Source: JBOIBN01 sp050739575 (GTDB lineage: Bacteria > Pseudomonadota > Gammaproteobacteria > JAKDMP01). From it: a stretch of 9,716 nt of DNA. Below, one piece after another: positions 1 to 6,685 of the stretch (the stretch's first letter is position 1; every line of letters starts with the position of its first letter). Position numbers and translations under genes: made by a program. The notes below the pieces were generated by a model that did not search any database, had not been told where the DNA came from, and saw only the letters and a program-made list of their open reading frames with translations. Where the stretch lies: the NCBI GenBank assembly GCA_050739575.1, contig JBOIBN010000075.1, positions 1 to 9,716 on the forward strand, in the 5' to 3' direction.

Positions 1-1515
1 CTCGATGCTCGCGCCCGCGCGATCGCGAGCGACGCGCTCGCGGAAATCGCCTCGCGCCTCGCCTTTCTCGATGAAGTCGGACTCGGTTATCTCGCGCTCG
101 ATCGCGCAGCGCCGACGCTCGCCGGCAGCGAGGCGCAGCGCATCCGCCTCGCCGCGCAGCTCGGATCGAATCTCACCGGCGTGTGCTACGTGCTCGACGA
201 ACCTACGATCGGACTGCATCCGCGCGATCACGCGGAACTGCTGCGCGCACTGAAGACGCTGCGGCGCAAGGGCAACACAGTGGTCGTCGTCGAACACGAC
301 GAGGAGACGATCCGCGCCGCCGAACATCTGATCGACCTCGGCCCGAGTGCGGGCATTGCGGGCGGTCGCCTGGTCGCCGAAGGCACGCTTGCAGCGATCA
401 AGCGCGCGCCCGATTCGATTACCGGCCGCGCTTTGAAGCATCCGCCGCGACATCCGCAGTTTCCGCGCCGCGCGGTCAAGGGTAGCGATCCCGCGATCGC
501 GATTCGCGACGCACGCCTGCACAATCTGCGCGCGCCCGAGGTGAAGATCCCGCTCGCGCGTCTGGTATGCATAACCGGCGTTTCCGGGAGCGGCAAGTCT
601 TCGCTCGTGCGCGGCGTGCTGCATGCGAACCTGCACGCGCTGCTCGGCCTGCGTCGGGGACAAAAGAAACCCACGCTTGTCGGTTGCAAAGAGATCGCGG
701 GTGCGGAGGCCATCGCGCGCGTGCTCGAAGTGGACCAGACGCCGATCGGGAAAACCCCGCGCTCCTGCCCCGCCACCTATGTCGGGATTTGGAGCGACAT
801 CCGCAAGCTCTTCGCACAAACTCCGGAAGCGCGGCTGCGCGGCTTCGATGCGAGCCGCTTCTCGTTCAACACCGGCGCCGGGCGTTGCGCCACCTGCGAA
901 GGCCAGGGCCTGCGGCGGATCGAGATGAGTTTCATGGCCGACGTCACGGTGCCCTGCGAAACCTGCGGCGGCGCCCGCTTCAGCAGCGAGACGCTCGCCG
1001 TTAGCTGGCGCGGCAAGACCATTTCCGATGTGCTCGCGATGAACGTTTCGATGGCGGCTGAGTTTTTCGCCTCGCATCCTCGCATCCATCGCGCGCTCGC
1101 ACTGCTCGACGAGGTCGGCCTAGGTTACTTGACGCTCGGCCAGCAGAGTCCTACGCTTTCCGGCGGCGAGGCGCAACGTTTGAAACTCGTCACCGAACTC
1201 GCCAAGGCCGGCTCGCCGCGCGGCGGTTCGACACTTTATCTATTGGACGAACCGACGGTGGGCTTGCACATCGCCGACGTCGAACGCCTGAGCGGCGTGC
1301 TGCACCGGCTCGTCGAAGCCGGCCATTCGGTGGTCGTGATCGAACATAATCTCGATCTCATTGCCGAAGCCGACTGGATCGTCGACCTCGGCCCCGAGGG
1401 CGGCGCGCGCGGCGGCCGCGTCGTCGCCATCGGCGCTCCCGAACAGATTGTCCAGCGCAAGAGCCCGACCGCCCTCGCCCTCGCCTCCTTCCTTGCCACC
1501 CGCAAGTCGGCGTAA
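1..1515 (+). CDS. uvrA: UvrA-family excinuclease ABC subunit A, C-terminal part (5' end outside window)
   Basis: DNA-damage recognition ATPase of nucleotide excision repair, or a UvrA paralogue. The reading frame is open from base 1, so the start lies upstream; 504 codons are visible against about 940 in standard UvrA. In order, the sequence shows the first ABC signature, altered to LAGSEAQR (118-141), the first Walker B (VLDEPTIGLH, from about 190), and the second-domain Walker A GVSGSGKS (577-600). These are followed by the conserved DQTPIGKTPRS stretch, a CxxC-CxxC zinc module (Cys codons at 886, 895, 955 and 964), an intact second signature LSGGEAQR (1156-1179), and the second Walker B (YLLDEPTVGLH) with its His-loop (VIEHN). 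The C-terminus is at the usual place. It is convergent with the next gene. Because the first signature is degenerate, this could be a second, specialised UvrA or the end of a duplicated long UvrA; the missing half would decide. Confidence 0.95.
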   Translation, partial: LDARARAIASDALAEIASRLAFLDEVGLGYLALDRAAPTLAGSEAQRIRLAAQLGSNLTGVCYVLDEPTIGLHPRDHAELLRALKTLRRKGNTVVVVEHDEETIRAAEHLIDLGPSAGIAGGRLVAEGTLAAIKRAPDSITGRALKHPPRHPQFPRRAVKGSDPAIAIRDARLHNLRAPEVKIPLARLVCITGVSGSGKSSLVRGVLHANLHALLGLRRGQKKPTLVGCKEIAGAEAIARVLEVDQTPIGKTPRSCPATYVGIWSDIRKLFAQTPEARLRGFDASRFSFNTGAGRCATCEGQGLRRIEMSFMADVTVPCETCGGARFSSETLAVSWRGKTISDVLAMNVSMAAEFFASHPRIHRALALLDEVGLGYLTLGQQSPTLSGGEAQRLKLVTELAKAGSPRGGSTLYLLDEPTVGLHIADVERLSGVLHRLVEAGHSVVVIEHNLDLIAEADWIVDLGPEGGARGGRVVAIGAPEQIVQRKSPTALALASFLATRKSA

Positions 1516-1528
1516 TCTCTATTGTGCC

Positions 1529-1547
1529 GTGGGAGCGAGCTTGCTCC
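1529..1547. repeat. REP-like palindromic element between convergent genes
   Basis: A 5-bp perfect stem, GGAGC (1532-1536) with GCTCC (1543-1547), closes a 6-nt loop. The core GTGGGAGCGAGCTTGCTC (1529-1546) closely resembles the REP palindromes known from Pseudomonas and related gammaproteobacteria. It lies in the 44-bp gap between two convergent genes, a typical REP location. There is no T-run after the hairpin on either strand, so an intrinsic terminator is less likely, although the hairpin may still protect mRNA 3' ends. Only one copy is visible, so repeat status is inferred. Confidence 0.5.
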
Positions 1548-1559
1548 TGCAATTGAATA

Positions 1560-2312
1560 TCAAACGAGCGAACGGCCGCCGTCTACTGGGAGGATGACGC
1601 CGGTGAGATAGGTTTCGTCCGCAAGCCAGGCGATGGCGCGGGCAATGTCGGCCGGTTCGCCGAGACGCGCGAGCGGAATCCCGGCGAGCAGCTTTCGCTT
1701 CGCGGTCTCGTCAGGTTCCGGCTGCGGCCACAGCACTGCGCCCGGCGCAACCGCATTAACCCGCACCTCCGGCGCAAGTTCGCGCGCGAGCGAACGGGTA
1801 AGGTCGGCGAGCGCGGCCTTGGTCGCCGCATAGGCGCTGTAGCCTGCCGGCAAACGATCCGCGTAGGCATCTGTGATGTTGACGATCGAACCTTTGCTTT
1901 CGGCAAGCAGTGACGACGCGGCCTGGGCCAGGAACAGCGGTGCCGTAAGATTTGCGGCGAGCAGCTTGCGCCAGCTTTCCTGCGCCAGTTCGGCGAGCGG
2001 GGTACGCGCGAAGACCGAGGCGTTGTTGACGAGGAGATCCAGCCGGCCGTAGCGTTCGCGAACGGCGGCAACGAGTTTCTCCGGCGCCTGCCCGTCGGCG
2101 AGATCGGCGGTTACGGTCGCCGCCGAGTCCGGGCGCAGGTCGTTGAGCTCGGCTGCGAGCCGTTCGGCATCTTCCGCCGATTCGCGATGGTGGATCATGA
2201 CCCGCATGCCGCGCGCGGCAAGTTCGCGCACGATCGTCGCGCCGATGCGCCGCGCCCCGCCGGTCACCAGAGCGACGCGTCCCGTAGAATCCTTCTCGTC
2301 CATTCGTCCCAT
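1560..2312 (-). CDS. Pteridine reductase, short-chain dehydrogenase (PTR1/FolM type)
   Basis: A 250-aa NADPH-dependent reductase, probably acting on dihydropteridines such as dihydrobiopterin, dihydromonapterin or dihydrofolate in the cytosol. The cofactor loop is TGGARRIG (17-24), the TGxxxRxG form seen in pteridine reductases in place of the common SDR TGxxxGxG. H41-H42-R43 follows beta-2 and suits NADPH binding. NNAS is at 96-99. The catalytic set is Asp148, Tyr161 and Lys165; Asp replaces the usual SDR Ser, with the same 13-residue spacing to Tyr as in Leishmania PTR1 (D181/Y194/K198). The C-terminus has the usual PVDGG motif. Two starts are possible: ATG at 2312, or ATG at 2303 three codons in; neither has a strong Shine-Dalgarno sequence. 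Its start lies 25 bp from the divergent methyltransferase start. A generic SDR is the alternative, but the Arg loop plus the Asp argue for a pterin enzyme. Confidence 0.88.
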   Translation of the reverse strand: MGRMDEKDSTGRVALVTGGARRIGATIVRELAARGMRVMIHHRESAEDAERLAAELNDLRPDSAATVTADLADGQAPEKLVAAVRERYGRLDLLVNNASVFARTPLAELAQESWRKLLAANLTAPLFLAQAASSLLAESKGSIVNITDAYADRLPAGYSAYAATKAALADLTRSLARELAPEVRVNAVAPGAVLWPQPEPDETAKRKLLAGIPLARLGEPADIARAIAWLADETYLTGVILPVDGGRSLV

Positions 2313-2337
2313 ACCCTATCAGGTTCAGTTTAGCCCC

Positions 2338-3504
2338 ATGTCCGAACGAATCGAAACGCTACCCGCTCCGCCGGATGAAGGCCGCGAGCACAGCGAACGC
2401 GTCGCAGCCGCGATCCGCGCACAGGTAGAAGACGCCGGCGGCGCGATCCCGTTCTCCGAGTACATGCAGTTCGCGCTGTATGCGACCGGCTTCGGCTATT
2501 ACCGCACGGGCACCGGGAAGTTCGGCGCGGCCGGCGATTTCGTGACCGCGCCCGAAGTGTCGCCGCTATTTGGCGCCGTCGTAGCCCGCCAGATCGCGGA
2601 AGTGCTCGCGGCCTGCGGCGGCGACACGGTGCTCGAACTCGGCGCCGGCAGCGGCCGGCTGGCGCTCGACATTCTGCGCACTCTTGAGGCGAGGAATTGC
2701 CTCCCGGCGCAATACCTGATCCTGGAGCTGAGCGGCGAACTGCGCGAGCGACAAAAGACGACGCTCGCCGCCGAGCCCGCGCTGGCTGCACACGCGGAAT
2801 GGCTGGAACGCTTACCCGCAAAACCTTTCGCGGGGGTAATTCTCGCCAACGAAGTCGCCGACGCGCTTGCGGTCGAACGTTTCCGCTACGTCGGCGGCCA
2901 TTGCGCACGGCTCGGCGTGCGGGCGCCCGGATCGGGTTTCGAATGGACGGAACTTCCCGCGCCCGAGTGGCTAGCCGAACGGGTCGGCGAACTGGCGGGA
3001 CGCTACGAATGGCCCGAGCCCTACGTCTCCGAATTGTGTCCGCAGCTCGCGCCGTGGATCGCCACGCTCGGCGCGACACTTGAACGCGGCGCCATGCTTT
3101 TCTTCGATTACGGCCTGCCCGAACGCGAGTACTACCATCCCGACCGCGACATGGGCACGTTAATCTGCCACTACCGCCACCGGGCGCACGAGGACCCGTT
3201 TCTGTGGCCTGGTCTCACCGACATTTCCGCCTGGGTGGATTTCAGCGCGCTCGCACGCGCCGCGCGCGCTGCCGGTCTCGATGTCGCGGGCTATGCCACG
3301 CAGGCACGTTTTCTGCTCGGCGGCGGAATCGGCGATTCGATCGCGACGGCGGCGAGCGATATCGAGCGCTATCGCATCTCGGGCGAGATCAAACGACTGA
3401 TCCTGCCTTCGGAAATGGGCGAAGCATTCAAGGCCATGGTTCTCGCACGGGGATGTTCTCCGCCGTCCGCCTTCGCGGCGCACGATCTTTCCGCGCATCT
3501 CTGA
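2338..3504 (+). CDS. Class I SAM-dependent methyltransferase, COG1565 / MidA-NDUFAF7 family
   Basis: A 388-aa predicted S-adenosylmethionine-dependent methyltransferase (formerly DUF185, Methyltransf_28). The mitochondrial relative NDUFAF7 dimethylates an arginine of complex I subunit NDUFS2; the bacterial substrate is not established. The N-terminal region carries the family pattern FSEYMQFALY...GYY. SAM motif I is VLELGAGSGR (98-107), followed by the family motif NEVADAL (from N171) and FFDYG (D257), which leads into EYYHPDRDMGTL and CHYRHRAHEDP. These blocks and the length match the family well. I chose ATG 2338 because a longer in-frame extension to 2143 would overlap the divergent pteridine reductase and translates into its antisense, and because conserved sequence begins after 2338. 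In the NEV.DA motif an Ala stands where Leu or Phe is common. The 3' end faces the oxygenase gene, leaving 33 bp between the two stops. Confidence 0.9.
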   Translation: MSERIETLPAPPDEGREHSERVAAAIRAQVEDAGGAIPFSEYMQFALYATGFGYYRTGTGKFGAAGDFVTAPEVSPLFGAVVARQIAEVLAACGGDTVLELGAGSGRLALDILRTLEARNCLPAQYLILELSGELRERQKTTLAAEPALAAHAEWLERLPAKPFAGVILANEVADALAVERFRYVGGHCARLGVRAPGSGFEWTELPAPEWLAERVGELAGRYEWPEPYVSELCPQLAPWIATLGATLERGAMLFFDYGLPEREYYHPDRDMGTLICHYRHRAHEDPFLWPGLTDISAWVDFSALARAARAAGLDVAGYATQARFLLGGGIGDSIATAASDIERYRISGEIKRLILPSEMGEAFKAMVLARGCSPPSAFAAHDLSAHL

Positions 3505-3537
3505 TCCGCAGCCCTCCCAAACCGTGTGCACGATTTC

Positions 3538-4965
3538 TCAGACCCGCGCCGGAAACCAGTTTCCGTGCAGACCGTGGGGCACGCGTCGCGGCAAGCGCAC
3601 GCTTGCCACCGGTCCGGCCTCGATTGCACGGGCATCGAAAATACAAAAGTCGCTCGCCCGCTCGCGCAGCCGGTAAACGTAGGCCATGAGCCAGCCGTCG
3701 TCCTCGACGCGCGCATCCTTACGCGGTACGAAGACTGCTTCCCCGATCTCGTCTTCGCCCAGATCGAGCACTCTCGTTCCGCCGCGTTCGCAATCGAATT
3801 TGCCCAGTCCGCAATACACGGGCGCCGCGCCTTCCGGCGTCTGCGCTCCACGGCGCACCGGCGCATAGACATAGCGGGACGGACGGGCCGTAAGTGTTTC
3901 GTTGATGCGCGGGAATTCTGTCGTCTCGGTGGCTACGGCAACGCTTCGACAGGTTCCGGTCGCCGGATCGAGCGTGAGCCGGTGCATGGCCGGGGGCACC
4001 GCATCACGTGCTTCCGTACGGCCTGGCACGAGACGGTCCCTGCGCACGTAATCCACCGTAAGGATGCCGCCGCGTTCGAAGCCGTTGGCAAAATGGAAGG
4101 CGAAAAATGGATCCGTTTCAATCCAGCGCACGCCGCCCGCAAGATCCGAGCGCGCAATGAGTCCGATCCGCGTACCGAGTTCCGGCCGCCAAGCGAGGAG
4201 CGGCTCGCGCCGCATCGGCGCCGTGGGCTCGATGACCACCGGGAAATGAAACAGCAGCACGTAACGCTCAGTGAGAACGAAGTCATGCATCATCGTCGCC
4301 GCCGGCAGATCCACGTCCAGGCGCCGACGCAAGGTTCCGCCGGAATCCACCACGTAGACCTGAACGTACGGCGGGTGGAGGCCGTAGTTCAACATGAAGA
4401 GTTCGCCGGTAGCCGGATCGAAACGCGAGTGCGGGCCTAATGCGATCGGCGAGGAAGTACCCAACTTCCATTCACCGAGCGTTTCCAGTTCGGGCGTGAT
4501 CTCGTAGCCCGCACCGCCTTCCCACAGCGCGAACATGCGCCCGGCATGTCCGATCACATGGATGAATGCACCGTTTTTGAGCAGCCCGGAATCGCCGCCG
4601 GGCCCGACGAGGCTGGGCGCCACCGGAAACGGCTTGGCGATGCCTCCGTAAATCGCGCGGCCGGCTCGACGCTCGGCGGCGAGTCCGCGCGTCGCGACAT
4701 AACGGTTGCGGTAACGCGCACGGCCATTCTCGATATATACGGCATGCAGCATGCCGTCGCCGTCGAAAGGATAGGTATAGGAGATCGGCGAAAAGGCCGG
4801 GTTCGGGCCGTTCCTGATGTAGGCGCCGGCGAGTTCGAGCGGGAGTTTCCCGCTCACGGGAAGATCAGCGGCGTCGCACTCGTCGTGCACGGGCGCATAG
4901 CCCGCGCGCAAAAAGGGCTCCGCACTCTCCCACGGGGGCTCGGTCTCGTGCCGAGTCGTCGTCAT
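3538..4965 (-). CDS. Carotenoid/stilbene cleavage oxygenase (RPE65/CCD family)
   Basis: A 475-aa non-heme Fe(II) dioxygenase of the carotenoid cleavage oxygenase family, which splits a conjugated double bond in carotenoids, apocarotenoids or stilbenes. All four iron-ligand histidines of the seven-bladed propeller can be placed: H179 (GPHSRFDP), H227 (MMHDF), H291 (FHFANGFE) and H467 (GLHGNWF). The second-shell glutamates also appear present: E149, E356 (INE) and E421 (VEDDGW). Early family blocks RNGPNP (51-56) and FDGDGML are intact. Length is normal for bacterial members and there is no signal peptide, so it should be cytosolic or membrane-associated. The start is ATG at 4965, with only a weak purine stretch upstream. 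It lies 73 bp downstream of the MFS gene on the same strand and could be the last gene of that run. Sequence alone does not give the substrate; retinal formation, apocarotenoid cleavage and lignostilbene cleavage all remain possible. Confidence 0.93.
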   Translation of the reverse strand: MTTTRHETEPPWESAEPFLRAGYAPVHDECDAADLPVSGKLPLELAGAYIRNGPNPAFSPISYTYPFDGDGMLHAVYIENGRARYRNRYVATRGLAAERRAGRAIYGGIAKPFPVAPSLVGPGGDSGLLKNGAFIHVIGHAGRMFALWEGGAGYEITPELETLGEWKLGTSSPIALGPHSRFDPATGELFMLNYGLHPPYVQVYVVDSGGTLRRRLDVDLPAATMMHDFVLTERYVLLFHFPVVIEPTAPMRREPLLAWRPELGTRIGLIARSDLAGGVRWIETDPFFAFHFANGFERGGILTVDYVRRDRLVPGRTEARDAVPPAMHRLTLDPATGTCRSVAVATETTEFPRINETLTARPSRYVYAPVRRGAQTPEGAAPVYCGLGKFDCERGGTRVLDLGEDEIGEAVFVPRKDARVEDDGWLMAYVYRLRERASDFCIFDARAIEAGPVASVRLPRRVPHGLHGNWFPARV

Positions 4966-5038
4966 GTCCAGCCCAACGTTTCCGTCGGTTCAGCGTAGCA
5001 GCGACGCGATGCGCTGCACAACCAGGTCTTACCCTGAC

Positions 5039-6607
5039 TCATACCGGTTGGTTCCGACTGTCCTCGCTCTCGCCCGTCACCGGAAAGTGGCGCGGCGTCG
5101 CGAGCACGATAACGAGAGTGACGAGGGCAACGACGACGAGTCCAGCGTAAATGTGATGCGTGGCCACATAGATGGCGTGGCGCAGATAACGTTCAGCCGC
5201 ATCGGCGAGCCGATGTCCGTGAAGGGCCGCGATCACGGCGTTGATATTCCGCGGCAGTTGCGCATGCAGCAATGCGGGCGCGTCGACCAGTTGGGAACCG
5301 ACGGCGGCGTTGAAGATCGCGCCGAAAACCGCCGCACCCAGGCTCTGGCCGAGATAGCGCGAGAACATGTTGGCGCCAGTCACGACGCCGCGCCGCTCCC
5401 AGCCGACGACAGACTGCACCCCGACCAGAAGCGGTGTCGACAGGAGACCGAAACCGGCGCCGAGTGCGCACTGATCGAGCACTACCGCCCATGTCGGGCC
5501 CGGATAAGGCAGTGCGAGAAAACCAGCCGCGGCCACGATGATGAGCACGGCGCCGCCGAGCGCGGTGTCGCGAAAACCGATACGCATGTACAAACGTCCC
5601 GACAGCGACGATGCGAGCGGCCAACCGACGCTCATGGCGGCGAGCACGAAACCGGCGGCGATGGCGCCGAGTCCAAGCACCGATTGCGCGAAGGTCGGGA
5701 GATACGCCATCGGTCCCATCATCACGAGGCCCATGCCGACCATTGCGAGATTCGGACCCGCGAGTACGTGCCGCCGCCACAGCCACCCCGACATGATCGG
5801 TTCGGCGGCGTGTCTTTCGACCCGGATCGTCGCGAGGATCAAGACGGCGGCGGTGGCGAAAACAATCATGCTCGGCACCGACAGCCACGGCCAGGCCTGC
5901 CCGCCCTGAAGTAGACCGAAGATGAGTGCACCGACGGCGGTCAGCACCAGGCCCGCACCGGCAAAGTCTATCCGGTGACGCCTGTGCGCGACCCGCTCGT
6001 GCAGAAAAATGGCGATCAACGCAATCGCGGCCGCACCGATCGGAAGATTGATCAGAAAAATCCAGCGCCAGGAGGCATACTCGGCGAAGGCGCCGCCCAG
6101 TGTCGGCCCGACGATCGCGGCAATGCCCCACACGGACGACAACCAGCCCTGGATCCGAGCCCGTTCGCGCACCGAGTAGAGATCGCCTGCGAGCGTATTG
6201 ACCGTCGCCATGATCGACCCCGCACCGAGTCCCTGCAGGCCGCGAAATACGATGAGCGTCACCATGCTCCAGGACGCCGCTGAGGCCGCCGAACCGCCGA
6301 GAAAGATCAGGGCGCCCACAATCAGAATCGGCTTGCGGCCGTAGAGATCGGCGAGCTTGCCGTAGATCGGAATGGTCACCGTCTGCGCGAGCAGATAGAT
6401 CGAAAACACCCAGGTGAACAATGCGAAGCGGCCGAGATCGCCCACGATTTGCGGAATAGCAGTGGAGACGATCGTGCTGTCCATCGCCGCAAGCATCATG
6501 GTGAGCATCAGGGCGGCGAGTATCCACCGCCGCGAGACAGCGCGGTCGGCGTCGGTGGCGAGCGCGCCGGCGTTGCGGGGTTCGCGCGTGGCGGTGGGTT
6601 TCCTCAT
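5039..6607 (-). CDS. MFS drug/proton antiporter, DHA2 (EmrB/QacA) family
   Basis: A 522-aa inner-membrane exporter expected to have 14 transmembrane helices and to exchange a hydrophobic compound for protons. Helix 1 carries Asp43 in MDSTIVSTAIP (the DHA2 D1 motif). Motif A is GKLADLYGRKP (83-93) between helices 2 and 3. Motif B is FRGLQGLGAG (121-130, with Arg122), and the antiporter motif C is GIAAIVGPTLGG (161-172). The late helix GANMFSRYLGQSLGAA is typical of DHA2. A longer hydrophilic loop lies at about 437-478 before the last helix. The N-terminal 26 residues are polar and basic, as expected for a cytoplasmic tail. There is no adjacent HlyD/EmrA-type adaptor and no TetR-type regulator in the window, so it probably works alone. 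It lies 78 bp downstream of the CLC gene, 73 bp upstream of the oxygenase, all co-directional. Substrate unknown. Confidence 0.93.
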   Translation of the reverse strand: MRKPTATREPRNAGALATDADRAVSRRWILAALMLTMMLAAMDSTIVSTAIPQIVGDLGRFALFTWVFSIYLLAQTVTIPIYGKLADLYGRKPILIVGALIFLGGSAASAASWSMVTLIVFRGLQGLGAGSIMATVNTLAGDLYSVRERARIQGWLSSVWGIAAIVGPTLGGAFAEYASWRWIFLINLPIGAAAIALIAIFLHERVAHRRHRIDFAGAGLVLTAVGALIFGLLQGGQAWPWLSVPSMIVFATAAVLILATIRVERHAAEPIMSGWLWRRHVLAGPNLAMVGMGLVMMGPMAYLPTFAQSVLGLGAIAAGFVLAAMSVGWPLASSLSGRLYMRIGFRDTALGGAVLIIVAAAGFLALPYPGPTWAVVLDQCALGAGFGLLSTPLLVGVQSVVGWERRGVVTGANMFSRYLGQSLGAAVFGAIFNAAVGSQLVDAPALLHAQLPRNINAVIAALHGHRLADAAERYLRHAIYVATHHIYAGLVVVALVTLVIVLATPRHFPVTGESEDSRNQPV

Positions 6608-6685
6608 CTCACGGTTGTGTTGAATACTGCGAAACTGGAACGGGTGGGTCGTCGCTGACCGGCGCGATCGGCTTCCAAGGTGCCC

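Noticed and set aside
2143..2337. Upstream extension of the methyltransferase frame
   Set aside because: It overlaps the divergent pteridine reductase and its translation is low-complexity antisense; the conserved family sequence starts after 2338.
3526..4440. 304-codon open frame on the plus strand
   Set aside because: Antisense to the carotenoid oxygenase, which has all four iron ligands. A long stop-free antisense frame is expected in high-GC DNA.
4740..4756. Perfect 7-bp inverted repeat with a 3-base loop (CGGCATG-CAG-CATGCCG)
   Set aside because: It falls in the codons for the conserved GMLHA block of the oxygenase, so protein constraint explains it.
4998..5017. 6-bp stem, GCAGCG with CGCTGC, 8-base loop, between the MFS and oxygenase genes
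   Set aside because: No T-run follows on the minus strand, so it is not a convincing terminator; a stem this short is expected by chance in GC-rich DNA.
4964..5914. 316-codon open frame on the plus strand
   Set aside because: Antisense to the MFS gene, with Arg/His/Asp-rich composition typical of shadow frames and no recognisable domain.
5193..6527. 444-codon minus-strand frame overlapping the MFS gene
   Set aside because: Out-of-frame shadow, very Arg-rich and without membrane segments, while the other frame gives a clear 14-helix transporter.
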